This document shows, in pieces, positions 10,646-21,839 of a stretch of 64,000 nt of DNA; within the stretch, counting starts at the first letter, position 1, and each line of letters opens with the position of its first letter. The translations under genes and the position numbers were made by a program. The DNA is from Erythroxylum novogranatense. Lineage: Eukaryota; Streptophyta; Magnoliopsida; Malpighiales; Erythroxylaceae. The notes beneath the pieces are model-generated. The model was not told the DNA's origin. It did no database searches and worked only from the letters and a program-made list of their open reading frames with translations. The stretch is from NCBI GenBank assembly GCA_029891385.1, contig CM057231.1:66790990-66854989 (forward strand). Direction: 5' to 3'.

Positions 10646-11498
10646 GGCTGAAAACGACATCACCTTATGTCTGTCATTAAATGAAGGTCAAAAGACCATA
10701 TTGCCCCTCCATTCAAAGCTTAAAGTCATGCTTATTTGCGGGTTGATTCGTACTATCAATTTGAAAGAATTTGTCAAAACTTCCTTCTGGAGAAATGTTC
10801 CTCTCAATCATACGAATCCAATGCCACTGACCGCGCTCAATTCGGATCACTACACCAAAAGTTATGCGCAAAACAGTTCGCGTATATCCATATTCTAACA
10901 CATTTTCCATGCATGATTATTTCCTTCCAGAAATTTTCATTCTTAATCCCAGATTTGAAACTTTATGTCTTCATAACAATTGTAGCCTTATGTCTCAAGT
11001 TTAATTCAAAATAAGAATTACCTCATTTCGATTACCAGAGAAAAAGTTATGCCCAAAATACTTTCAGATGTTCCAAATCCAAAAATTACACCCTAATCTG
11101 AACTTCCATTCATAATTCGAAGGTCTTAGGGGCAAAATTGACATTTCATTTATTTATGTGATTTGTAGACCCTTGTCTTATCTTTATTTTTCCTTAATAA
11201 TCACTTCAATCGGATCTCTACAGGTCCCGAATTTTACAAAATACTGAACTATGTTCGGAAAATTTCCCGACTCACTTTGATTAAATTAATCACCATTAAT
11301 TTAATCTCATAAAATTACAAATTTCCGTGAAGATGTACCGAATTGTCTTAGGAATCCAACGCCGCAAGAATCAACTCAATCGGATGTCGGACGTAAAAGA
11401 TATGAGCAAAATAGTGAACAAAGGTTGGATTGGAGGAGGAAGCAAGAAAACTAAAGGAGCAAAACGACGTCGTATTAGGGCGAGGAGAGGGCACGGTC

Positions 11499-11577
11499 GC
11501 CCTGGCGACGCGTCGCCCTAGCGACGTGAGCCGAACGCTCGCCATCGCTACGGCGATGCGTCGCCCTAGCGACGGGG
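11499..11577. repeat. Palindrome cassette (CGTCGCCCTAGCGACG type) in LTR S1
   Basis: Three or more copies of an interrupted palindrome TCGCC..GCGA stand out as GC-rich in AT-rich DNA. On one side is the conserved ATCGGATGTCGGACG block and on the other the start of the degenerate repeats. Confidence 0.7.
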
Positions 11578-12403
11578 GACTTCATTTTCCTTTTTTTTAT
11601 ATAACAAAAAATCCAAACCTTCCAAAATTCATAACTCTTAATCCTGAACTCCAAATTTGACAAACTTAGTCTCTATAGAAAGCTTAAAGGAAGCTCTACA
11701 TCTTCCATGAAGGACATAAAAATCAATTCGACTCCTAAGGGAGTCCATTTTCTGGTCAAAGATACTATCCTCTAATAATCATGCTAAAACTACAATATAA
11801 ACTTCTAAAAATCATAACTTATTATTCCGAGATCGAAAAATTGCATACTTTATATCGAAAGAAAGATCAAAACAAACCCTTCAATTTTCATGAAGAACAT
11901 CAAAGCTCAATTAACCGCTAACTAGGTTAATTTCTCAGTCAAAGTTTCAACCATAATAAAAGTCAAACCTTTCAAACAAAAACTTTGAGTGATCATAACT
12001 TCCACTCCCGATATCGAAAAATTGCAAACTTTATGGCTACAAAAAGCTCTTAACGTACTCTACAAGTTTCTAGAAGACCATTTTCTCAAATTATGCCTAA
12101 ATCAAAAGTCAACATTCAAAGGCCAAAAAGCCAACTATTTCACAATTTTTTTTTTCATATTTTCACACTTTCTCTTTTTTTTGTCATGATTTTCAACTTA
12201 ATTTCATCAACTCATCCACTTAATTTCATAAACCATACCAATTCACTCAAAACCCCAAACATATCAAAATCAGATCATTTCTTTTCTTCTCAATATTCTT
12301 TAAATTTTTAAGACATCTCTTATACACGACATACACAAAGCACTCCTTAAATTTCATTTTCATAATTCAAATTTTCACTCAAAGATCGGGGTCCAACAAA
12401 TTG

Positions 12404-13239
12404 AGTAATTTCGGTGCCGTTAGATTTCTAATTTTTAGACGGAATTTTTGTGATGGAAAATTTTGGATTAGGGTCAGGAATATCATGAACATGCATTGTG
12501 CACCTTCTATTTGCTACATGTGCAACATTAAATAGTTATGATTGAGCAATTGGTAATATTTATATTTTGTAACTGTTATAGAGGCACTTTTCGAGCCCCG
12601 ATCAACCGATGCCACTAAGACTTCCAGGTATTAGCTCGGAAGTACAAGTGAGTAACCCAGATGGTTAATCCAATTATTATATGTCCAATGTGGGGAATAA
12701 TGGAGGGATTAAGATTGTGTTTTTGTTTATGCCTGGATTCCGGACAGATGGTCTGATGAATTGGGAGAACTGACATAGAAGTTTCTTTGTTTGTGATTCT
12801 GTGAGCTGACTTGCTTCTACTGTGTGATCAATTGTGATTAGTAGAATTGTGCTATATGAGTACATTGTGAACTGTTTGCTACTACTGTGATATACTGTGA
12901 TCAACTGCTTGCTATATCGTGCTTCATTTCATTGCCTCGACTGTGGCAGACTGTGTTATATGGACTGTTAAATTAGGCATGTGCATTTCATACACAAATG
13001 CATGAACGGATAATAATAATTGTGACCAGAGTCACCACTGATACTGAAAAAGAGCCTTGAGCTCTAAGGGAGATAGCGTATACCCAGAGGGCTCTCCTAC
13101 TCCCCAGATGCGTCTACTGTCCACTGTTTACTGTTTAAGAGCTCGGTCACAACACTGAAATAAAATAGGAAAGTGTCACATATGCATTGCATATATACTT
13201 GACTGACTACTTGAAATGGGAAGAAGGCATGAGTGCCTT
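12404..13239 (+). mobile_element. LTR of chromovirus B, segment 2 of 3
   Basis: The LTR resumes after solo LTR S1. It carries the acceptor-like ACTGTTATAG, a 66-nt putative exon (12582-12647) ending in the ACTTCC/GGAAGT hairpin, the donor GTGAGTAAC, and a hairpin array closed by TTGTGACC (13020-13027) and GGTCACAA (13145-13152). It stops at the Athila target duplication GCCTT (13235-13239). Confidence 0.85.
12582..12647 (+). other. Putative 66-nt exon 2 in LTR B
   Basis: The flanks (TTATAG before, GTGAGTAAC after), the length and the terminal ACTTCC..GGAAGT hairpin match LTRs at 2251, 44408 and 55416. The acceptor for the next exon lies beyond the Athila insertion, ending at 37027. Confidence 0.5.
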
Positions 13240-14715
13240 TGATTGAGCCAAGTTTACATTATAAATTGGCTACATTTTCATAGCTGCTTATGCATTCGTT
13301 GACTCCTAATTGATGATTTTTGTGCTTAAATTGGTTCCTCATACCGAGCTCTTTTAATTCGCAATTTGTTAGTAAATTGTCATAATCTAATATTAATTTT
13401 TCTATAATCTTCATGAGGACAATTGATACTGCAAATTGTTATTATTTTATTGCAGGAGCAAAGGAGTCAACACATCAGGAAGTCAACAGTCATGAGTTCT
13501 ATCCGCACGTGGCGATGAGCGTATCATTTCCACACATCGCGACGTATGTTAGTTCGCACGACGCGACGAGCAGGTAATTCTACACGTCTCAACGAATATT
13601 TATTTACACGTCGCGACGTACGAGCAGATATCCGACCTTAAATGGAAAGTTTGTCTCACTGCTCTGACTCGACCCGCATCCATTATATAAAAACTTTGCT
13701 ATTTTTAGGTTAGAGAGTGGGGGGGAGACTTGAATACTTTTGGATACTGATAGACGCTTTGGAGGCAGCAGAGACAACATTCTACTTCACCATCATTTTC
13801 CGTATTCATCATTGTCGACCATCACCACCATCATCGCCACCATCAGTATCTTCTGCCACCATAAGTATCGCTCAATCTTCAGCAGTCGAGAGACAAACCA
13901 GAGTTATGCGTAGCTAAGTAACATTTCCTCTTGAAGATGTAACAATGGCTTGAGTTCACCGGAAGCTTCAAAGGTGAGTAATGATATAGTGTCTGAAGTT
14001 TAGTTATATTTGTGTAAACTCTAAGTTAGAGATTGCATCTGTATAGCTAGATAAGCATGGTTAACAGTTTAACTGTGTGCTAAACACTATGTTGCGATTT
14101 GGGCAAAGTTATTTGTAGAATTTTCATGCTTAATATATGAAGTTTCATATGTGTCATTCGGTTATTGCATGTACTTTCAAAATCTGCCTAGTTGTGTTTG
14201 ATTTAGATGGTTGTGTTTTATCCGATTAACCAATTGCATTACTTGTCCAATTTTCACACTAAGGTTTTTAACAAAGATTTAAATAATGGAGTTCATTAAT
14301 TAAATCTTTGGACCTAAAGAGTCCTTTAGGGTTGATCTTTCGAAACTTAGTGGATTCTATCCCCGAAAACTCATTTTTGAACTGTGATAGCCTGCGCCCA
14401 TTTTCAAGAGGATTTATTATCATTTGATCATTACCCAAAATTTCAAGTTCATTTATTTTATTGAAAACCGAAAAACATTCTTTTATACTTTTTCTCCAAT
14501 TTTAATTACTGTTACAAGTTCTTTCAATGACCAAACCCATTTTATCAACTTTAATTACAATTTTTGACATTTAGGCTAGCTTAGACCTTTTTCATTTGTT
14601 TCCAATTAAGTGAGACGACCCGAGGTTGCAACCTATACCGCAATCTTGGAAATTATTATTATTTGACCGGTTTCCAAGGATCTATCGTAAGGTCGAATCG
14701 ACAGAGCTGCGATCA
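13240..14715 (+). repeat. Athila 5' LTR (1476 bp)
   Basis: It runs from TGATTGAGCCAAG to GCTGCGATCA. About 9 of the first 230 bases differ from the 3' LTR by eye, so the insertion is not recent. A CGTCGCGACG cassette lies at about 13500-13625. The 3' LTR is 22 bp longer, and the visible difference is one more cassette unit. Confidence 0.93.
13500..13625. repeat. CGTCGCGACG palindrome cassette in Athila 5' LTR
   Basis: Repeated CACGTCGCGACG-like words (some mutated, e.g. CACATCGCGACG) are spaced by roughly 20-25 bases. The same words occur in the Athila 3' region near 34060-34165 and in the unrelated LTR at 2251-5035. Confidence 0.75.
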
Positions 14716-14718
14716 AAT

Positions 14719-14736
14719 TGGCGCCGTTGTCGGGGA
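14719..14736 (+). promoter_or_regulatory. Primer-binding site, tRNA-Asp type
   Basis: TGGCGCCGTTGTCGGGGA lies three bases after the 5' LTR. It matches the complement of a plant tRNA-Asp 3' end, the primer used by Athila elements, with one T for C change. Confidence 0.88.
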
Positions 14737-15056
14737 ACCAAGAAATTGGTTTACCGTAGGATAGCCATTGTCATTCATTTAAATTTTCGTTGATAATCGG
14801 AATCATTGTTTTTGCTTGCATTTAGGATAGTTTAATTTTCACACTTGTTCATAGTATAGGTTTGATTTCCCTTTGTTCAAGCATACTTCATACTTTGATT
14901 TTGTCTCTTACTTTGCACATTTTTCATACATACACACTCATACATACATCTTCACACTCATACTCTCGCATTCATCGCATTTCATTTTTATCAGATTTTG
15001 TGTGACTGTGAGAAATTTTGTTACCATTCCTTTTATTTGTCGATTGATTTTTGTGC
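14737..15056 (+). other. Athila 5' untranslated leader
   Basis: About 320 bases between the primer site and the gag start. It is T-rich with ACACACTCATAC-like short repeats near 14930-14960 and has no gene. Confidence 0.6.
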
Positions 15057-16640
15057 ATGCCGAGGAGAGGTAGACTTGTTCAATTCCAACCTGAAGTTGA
15101 GAGACATTTGAGAAGACTTAGGAAAGAGTGGAAAGAACAAGAGAGAAGGAGAATAGTTGAGCGAGACAGTGAGAATATGGCTGAGAATCCAAACATTTTC
15201 CCAAATCCTGATTTTCCTATACACTAACCTAGAAATGGGACTAATGGAGGAAATGGTGAGCATGAGAGAGTAGGAGAGAACAATGAGAATCAGAGACGTA
15301 GGACAATTAGGGAAGCAACAACTTCTGATGTACATTATGATCCATTTACTACTGCTTGCCCTAATTTTGATGTCAATTTTGAGATTAAAGGTTTGTTGAT
15401 TAATTCCCTTCCTAAATTTCATGGTTTGGCAGGAGAAGATCCATACAAGCACCTACAAGCTTTGACAATGATTTGCCAAAGTATGAAGCCAGTAGGAGCT
15501 ACTTTGGATCAAGTGTTGTGGAAGGTATTTCATTTGTCCTTGGAAGGAAAGGCGCGACAGTAGTACATGAGTCTTCCGAGGCATGTGGCTAATGCTTATC
15601 ATAGCTGGGCCAACCTGAGGAAGGCCTTTTTAGAGAAATATTTTCCAGCCTCTAGGACATCTTCAATGAGGAAGGAAATTTACTCAGCCCGCCAGGAGTA
15701 TGATGAATCACTGTATGACTATTAGAACCGCTTCCAAGATATTCTGTCCAGATGCCCCCCTCACCAAATTCCTGATAAACAATTGGTGCAGTATTTTTAT
15801 GATGGGTTGAAGAGTCAAGAGAAAGGAATGTTAGATGCTGCATCTGGAGGATCTTTGATTGAACTTACAGCAGTGGAAGCATGGGACTTGATAAAGAAGA
15901 TGGCCTTAAACCATCAACAATACAGTGTGAGAGATTCCAGAGGATTGAATGAATTGGGGGCTTTAACAGCTCAAGCTAAGAGAATGGAAAGTCTGGAAAC
16001 AAAGGTAGATTCGCTAGAGAACAGGATAACCTCACATTTGTCTTGTATTACTGCAGAGTTGAAGAACTTGAATGTGCATCGCCCATCATCTTCTACGGAT
16101 ATTACTGCACCCAGTTGTGACAATTGTGGGACGGTGATGCACATATCAAGTATATGCCCTGGAAGATATGAAGAGGTGTCAGCAGTGTATCCAGGGAGAG
16201 CCAATCAGAAGTGGGATCCATACTCCAACACATACAATGAAGGATGGAAGTCTAATCCTAGATTCAGTTGGAGGAATGAGGAGAACAGAGCTCAAAACAA
16301 ATTTTCACAAGGGGGAGGAGCTGGTACTTCCACTAGCCAGTTCCCAAATCAACAGCAAGCCCTAATGGTCCCACAAAAGGAAGACACCAATCAGTTGCTT
16401 TATAATATGATGACTCTGATGAAGGAAGAGAGGGATTCTAATGCTAACCAGTTTAATGCCATTGCTTCTCTTATTCAACAGGATTCCTCAAAGACTGCTG
16501 CTAGGTTCAATGCCTTGGAGAAGAGAATGGAACAATGGGAGACCAAGATGGAGAACATAAATTCATATGCCACTCAGTTGTCCAACAATATGAGTGAGAA
16601 TCAGGCGAAAGCAGCGGGACTATTCCTTCTAATACTGTGA
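15057..16640 (+). pseudogene. gag: Athila gag (capsid/nucleocapsid) with three stops
   Basis: Gag forms the particle in which the element is reverse transcribed. The ATG at 15057 opens MPRRGRLVQF, and the same phase runs to 16640. The capsid region shows LPKFHGLAGEDPYKHL, KAFLEKYFP, and YFYDGLKSQEKGMLDAASGG near 15795. A CCHC zinc knuckle (C-x2-C-x4-H-x4-C) lies at 16116-16157. A likely coiled-coil tail follows. Stops lie at 15225 (TAA), 15561 (TAG) and 15723 (TAG), which fit CAA and TGG codons changed by C-to-T or G-to-A. A one-base loss near 16610 breaks the join to pol. Confidence 0.9.
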
Positions 16641-17492
16641 TGAATTCGAAGAGTCTGAATGCAATTACCCTCCGGAGTGGGAAGCAAGTGAGGTTTAATC
16701 CTCAAGTAGATGAAGAGGCATGTGATGAGGATGTTGAGAGTGCAGAAGTACCTCCACCCAAGGAAAATATTAAGAAATTAGAAAGTGTGAGGGAAGAAGA
16801 GCTATTGAAAGAGAAAAAGCATGCTTCAAGAAACAAGGGAACTACTTCAGAGAGTTCCAAGGATCAGTGAAAATGGAGAATCAAGCAAGCAAGCCAAAGA
16901 CAGTAAGGAGGTAAGTATTCAAGACCTTCCTTTTCCAAACTCATATTTGATGAGCAAGCGCATGAACGAGATTAAACATGAAAAGGAAATCATTTTCTTG
17001 TTTGGGAAAGTTGAGGTAAATGTGCCTTTGCTTGATTTGGTGAAGAGAGTTCTGGCCTATGCGAAATATTTGAAGGACTTGTGCACTAACAAGAGAAAGT
17101 TTAGGCCAAATGAGAGAGTGCAAGTGAGCTCCAATGTGTCAGCTTTGTTCAAGCCGCAAATACCTGTCAAGTGTCAAGACCCTGCATCTTTCACCATCCT
17201 TTGCATCTTAGGGAAAGTGACTATAGGAAGAGCTTTGTTAGATCTGGAGGCAGCGATAAATGTGATGCCTAAGTCAGTTTATGAGGCCTTAGGAGTGAAG
17301 AGTATAAAACCTACATCTGTTGTCCTCCAGTTGGCTGATAGATCATTTAGGCATCCAGTGGGTATCATTGAGGACATCTTGGTCCAGGTTAAGGGTTTAG
17401 TATTTCCTGCTAATTTTTATGTGCTTGATATGTCTTCTGAAGTTGTGCATGATACTTCCTTAATTCTCAGGCGACCTTTTTACGGACAGTAG
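16637..17492 (+). pseudogene. pol: Athila linker and aspartic protease, frameshifted
   Basis: The linker starts with SLNAITLRSGKQV, typical for Athila between gag and protease. A frameshift near 16860-16870 moves the phase. The protease region shows FTILCILGKVTIGRALLDLE and a flap-like stretch. The catalytic motif reads D-L-E-A-A (Asp codon at 17241), whereas the family normally has D-L-G-A-S, so the Gly and Ser after the Asp are lost. Another shift lies between about 17480 and 17498. Protease would cut the polyprotein; this copy should be inactive. Confidence 0.85.
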
Positions 17493-17497
17493 GCACA

Positions 17498-18805
17498 ATG
17501 ATCAGTATGAAAAAAGGTAATATCACCATGGAGGTTGGTGACCATAAGGTAAGCTTCAACATGTACGAGGAAATGAAGCACCCACATGAGGATTATTCAC
17601 TTTTGGGTGTGAACATGATTGATTTAGTTATGGAAAATGCTTGCCAAAAATATGAGTCACAAAAAGATTCTTTGGATACTGGATTACATTCACTTGATCT
17701 TGGAAAAAGGTTTTCTGCCCATGTTTCAGGAAAGCAGGAGGGATTAGCCACGACCACCTATAAGGAGCCGAACTTAACGCCGGAAGAAAGAGGGAGTGAT
17801 CTCTTTTCTCTTGAACTTCATAAATTAACTCCTTATGTTGTGAAACCTCCTGAGCTTGAGCTCAAACCTCTCCCTCCAACCTTAAAGTATACCTTTCTTG
17901 AGTCTAATGAGCGATTACCTGTAATAATTGCTAGTACCTTGTCCCACACTGAGGAAGAGAGACTCATGAATGTTTTGAGGAAACAGAAGAGAGCTATACG
18001 GTGGACTCTAGCAGATATACCCGATATTAGCCCAGCCATTTGCACACACCGGATCTTATTGAATGAGGGGTCAAAATTGGTGAGGCAACCTCAAAGAAGA
18101 CTTAACCCACTCATCTTAGATGTTGTGAAGAAGGAAATCACGAAGTTGTTGAGTGCAGGGATAATATATCCCTTTTCTGATAGTGAGTGGGTTAGTCTAA
18201 TTCATGTAGTGCCTAAAAAGAGTGGAATAAAAATGGTCAAAAATGATAGGGATGAGCTTATTCCTACTAGAGTGCAAAATTCGTGGCGTGTGTGTATAGA
18301 TTATAGACGATTAAATGATGCCACAAGAAAAGACCATTTCCCTCTTCCCTTTATTGATCAAATGTTTGAAAGGCTTGTGGGCAAATCACATTATTGTTTC
18401 TTGGATGATTTTTCTGGATACTTTCAGGTACCCATTGCACCGGAGGACCAGGACAAAACAACATTTACATGTCCTTTTGGCACCTTTTCATATCGAAGGA
18501 TGCCTTTTGGTTTATGTAATGCCCCAGGAACTTTCCAGCGATGTGTGATGGCTGTTTTCTGTGAATTTTTAGAGGAATGTATGGAAGTATTTATGGATGA
18601 TTTCACAGTCTATGGTGATTCTTTTGATGCTTGTTTGTCCAGCCTTGCAAGAGTTTTACAAAGATGCATTGAAAAGAATTTGATTTTGAACTTTGAAAAA
18701 TGTCATTTCATGGTCAGTGAAGGTATCGTGCTTGGTCATTTAATTTCTAGCAAAGGGATTGAAGTGGATAAAGCTAAGATTGAGGTTATATCTTCTTTGC
18801 CTTAA
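17498..18805 (+). pseudogene. pol: Athila reverse transcriptase
   Basis: The frame is open over 435 codons. Fingers and palm motifs are clear: RRLNPLILDVVKKEI, WRVCIDYRRLNDATRKDHFP, FLDDFSGYFQ, RMPFGLCNAPGTFQRC, and the active-site FMDDF with the two Asp codons at 18596-18601, followed by GIVLGHLISSKGIEVDKAKI. This is the RNA-dependent DNA polymerase of the element. A TAA at 18803-18805 cuts it from RNase H in the same phase. It is the best-preserved gene in the window. Confidence 0.95.
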
Positions 18806-19460
18806 CCTACTTGTATTCGCGACATACGATCATTTTTGGGTCATGCAGGATTTTACAGGCGCTTCATAAAGGATTTCAGCAAAATTGCGTTACCTCTCTC
18901 CAAGCTTTTACAAAAAGATGAAAATTTTGAATTTGATGATTCCTGCAAGATTTCCTTCAACATGCTTAAATCAAAACTCATTTCTCCACCTATTCTAGTT
19001 GCTCCTGATTGGAACTTACCTTTTGAGCTTTCATGTGATGCATCTAATTGTGCTGTAGGGGCTATGTTCGGTCAACGGGAGGAGAGATTGCCAAGAGTTA
19101 TCGCATACGCCTCGAAAACACTGGATCCAGCTCAGATCAACTATACAACAACTGAAAAAGAGTTGTTTGCCGTAGTTTTTGCTTTGGAAAAATTTAGGCA
19201 ATATCTGTTGAACTCACATGTTACCATTTTTACTGATCATGAAGTTGTTCGGTATCTCCTCAAGAAACCACAATCCAAGCCTAGGTTGATACGGTGGGCA
19301 TTATTGCGCCAAGAATTTGATATCGAGATAAAGGATAGGGCGGGAGCAGCAAACCATGTAGCCGACCATTTGAGCAGGCTACCTGACGACACACAGGGAG
19401 TGGATTCTTCCGACCTTACTTGTGATTCATTTCTGGATTCGGTTTTATGTGCTTCAATTG
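18806..19460 (+). pseudogene. pol: Athila RT connection and RNase H
   Basis: It continues in the RT phase after the TAA with IRSFLGHAGFYRRFIKDFSK. RNase H motifs follow: FELSCDASN, YASKTLDPAQINYTTTEKEL, IFTDHEVVRYLL and VADHLSRLP. The acidic residues expected for catalysis (Asp in CDAS, Glu in TEKEL, Asp in FTDH) are present. Apart from the upstream stop the domain is open up to the integrase region. Confidence 0.93.
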
Positions 19461-20164
19461 TTAAAGAACCCTGGTATGCATATATTGTTAATTACCTAAT
19501 GTCTGGACTCACTCCTCCTTTTATGTCTCAGGCACAAGCTCAGAAGCTAAAGAGTGAAACTCGACATTACATTTGGGATGCCCCTCATCTGTGGAGAATG
19601 TGCAATGACCAGGTAATTAGAAAATGTGTGCCTCATGAAGAGTATGATGATATAATTTCGGCTTGTCATTAAATGGTTTGTGGTGGGCATTTCAGTGTAA
19701 GAAAAACATCTAGGAAAATTATCGAGTCTAGTTTTTATTGGCCTACCCTTTTTAAGGATTCATTTAACTTTTGTCAGTCATGTGATAAATGTCAACGATT
19801 TGGAGGATTAGGCAAACGACATGAAATGCCACAACAACCTCTCTTATTTTGTGAAATCTTTGATGTTTGGGGAATTGATTTCATGGGCCCATTTCCTCCA
19901 TCTTTTGGTTTTGTGTATATCCTTTTAGCTGTGGATTATGTGTCCAAATGGATAGAGGCCATCCCCACTAGAAAAGATGATGCCCAAGCCGTGTCTAAGT
20001 TTCTTAAGTCCAATATTTTTTGTCGATTTGGTATACCAAGAGCTGTGGTGAGTGATAGGGGAACCTATTTTTGTCATAGAGTCGTTGATAACTTATTTTT
20101 AAAATTTGGGGTCACTCACAAAGTCTCCACTGCATATCAACCATAAACCAATGGACAAGCTGAA
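19461..20164 (+). pseudogene. pol: Athila integrase, N-terminal part, cut by a solo LTR
   Basis: The zinc module has GGHFSVRKTSRKI and CQSCDKCQ. The core has WGIDFMGPFP (first Asp) and VVSDRGTYF (second Asp). Stops are TAA at 19670 and TAA at 20144, the latter probably a changed CAA. The gene is interrupted at 20164, and the GAA triplet at 20162-20164, which is part of the CTGAA target duplication, is the expected catalytic Glu codon. The remainder lies at 28773-28794 and 33157-33705. Confidence 0.93.
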
Positions 20165-20727
20165 TGTAGCACCCCACTCCCGCAAGACCCGAACCCGACA
20201 TCGACGGTGATATCCGAGCCCGCGACATGAGTGGTATGCTAGAGCGATCAATCTGATTTAAAACCCATCGAGTGCGTAAATATCAGTAAATAATTTGGGT
20301 CCGTTCTAATACGAAATCATTTTCAATCAGAACATTATTTCAGTAATCAAATTACAATCGGGCACTCAGCAATACCAGTGCAAATCTTGAGGAAATACAA
20401 ATTTACATATAATTTAAAAGACACATATGCAGACGTGAACTGATCCCGACCTTAACTCTGACTTGCAATCAGTACTCATACTCCCGTGCCCAACGGGGTA
20501 CTCTTCGATCCCTGAAAAATATTTGCAATGTTGGGTGAGTTTGCAAACTTAGTGAGAAACCATCATCGATGGTTCACTCAATTCATGCATATTCAATCAA
20601 TTTACCAAATATCACATACTATCACAATTCACAAATGTAAAGCATATCACCTTTCATACCATCCATATTTAATCATACCATTTATGCAATGAACATGTGA
20701 CACTTTTCATTTTCGTTTCGTTGTTGT

Positions 20728-20902
20728 GACCGTGCGCCTGAAACTGTCTCATAACGGGCACATTGCGTTGAGCCAGTGGCTCTGAAAACATTGGGCTTGA
20801 ACCCCTAGTACATTGAGCCTGAGGCTCTGAATACGTTGGACCTGAGGTCCTGTGCGTTGAGCTGAAAGCTCTCATATACGTTGGGCGTGATATGCCCTGA
20901 TA
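20728..20902 (-). other. Hairpin array in LTR L3, outer stem lost on one side
   Basis: Repeated stem-loops such as GAGCCAGTGGCTC, GAGCCTGAGGCTC and GGACCTGAGGTCC are spaced by about 27 bases. GTTGTGACCGTGCGCC (from about 20723) is one arm of the outer stem, but the partner is not present past 20902, where the unrelated segment begins. Confidence 0.65.
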
Positions 20903-20904
20903 CG

Positions 20905-21700
20905 GCATAAGAGTGTTTCAGAGAATTCGTAAAATAGTATTGGACTGAGTTCCAATTATGGAGAGCATTAGGATTAAATGGATCCCGATGAGATCGAGAT
21001 ATGTCCCGATGAGATCGCGACATCGATATTGCTAAGAAAGGTTTAGAGTTGTTTGATCGGGACCGGTGGCCGGTAGGGCCAACCAGTGTGGACTACTTGA
21101 CAATATATATACATATATATATGATTAATTAATTAAATAATTAATTAATATATATATATATGTGCAAAACGTGGATGGAGGAGAGGAAGCAAGAGAAGCT
21201 TCCATTCTTTAGCTTAGTCATCAAGTCATTTAATGACTAAATGACAAAATAATGGAGAAGAGGCAAGAGATGATCGTTAGCTTTGATAAAAAGCAAGAAA
21301 GAAAGAGTTTCTTTCACTTTTGGCAAAGGCTTGATCGTGGGTTTTAGAGAAAAGCCTAAGGAGTTGAAGAGAAATTGTTTCTCTCACAAGCTTCATCATC
21401 TCTCAAGCCTTCACCTTTTCCTCCAAGTTTTATCTCCTTCATCATCATTTTCCAAGCTCTTCAAGGACAGAGGTAGGGTCTAGCAGCCTTTACTTTGTTC
21501 TAGCTATTCCCGGGTCAAAAGGGTTTGTCCCGGTTAGGTTTTCTGATCTCTGCGTGGATACCTTTAGAGATAGTCTCTATTGGCTATTCAGGTTTGAGTC
21601 TTCATACCAACACATAGATCCTGGCTTTCGGGAAGGTCCCGGCAACAAAAATTTTTGTTTTCCGCACCTGGTACATGTGATGCACCTCTCGGGATTTTCC
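20905..21700. other. Unclassified segment replacing the middle of LTR L3
   Basis: This stretch has no match in sister LTR 44408-48663. It holds a repeat of TCCCGATGAGATCG, an AT microsatellite palindrome (21102-21163), a purine-rich leader-like stretch with a GAG|GTAGGG donor-like site near 21474, and GGTCCCGGCAAC near 21635. It may be part of another LTR with its own promoter and leader, but neither ends nor target duplication could be fixed. Confidence 0.35.
21102..21163. repeat. AT-rich microsatellite palindrome
   Basis: TATATATA runs on both sides of ATTAATTAATTAAAT make a long self-complementary tract. Confidence 0.85.
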
Positions 21701-21702
21701 TA

Positions 21703-21822
21703 CAGAGGCGTCGCCCTCACGAGGCCGACTGATCTGGCCTTGTCACTAGGGCGAGGCGTCGCCCTAGCGATGCCGTCCATCCGAGCCTCGTCACTAGGGC
21801 GAGGCGTCGCCCTAGTGACCGG
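21703..21822. repeat. Palindrome cassette (TCGCCCTAGCGA type) in LTR L3
   Basis: Two near-identical 50-60 bp units contain CACTAGGGCGAGGCGTCGCC and CCTAGCGATG. The layout is nearly the same as at 46005-46135 in LTR L6, with a few CpG sites changed to TpG/CpA here. Confidence 0.75.
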
Positions 21823-21839
21823 GCATGATTCCACATTCC

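Larger units (their letters stand above)
8141..12398 (-). mobile_element. Solo LTR S1 (S family, 4258 bp) with perfect target duplication
   Basis: The element reads TGTTGGGACC at its left and GGGGTCCAACA at its right. Both sides are flanked by AATTG (8136-8140 and 12399-12403), so it is an insertion that later lost its interior by LTR-LTR recombination. Minus orientation follows from comparison with copies at 23133 and 60009. In its own orientation it has degenerate repeats, a palindrome cassette, the CCGTCCGACATCC block, a TATA-like box, a purine-rich leader, a donor, a 76-nt putative exon, hairpins and an acceptor. No gene; open frames here are chance. Confidence 0.93.

Noticed and set aside
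21102..21163. A scaffold attachment or centromere-like site
   Set aside because: It is only an AT microsatellite of about 60 bases with no array around it.
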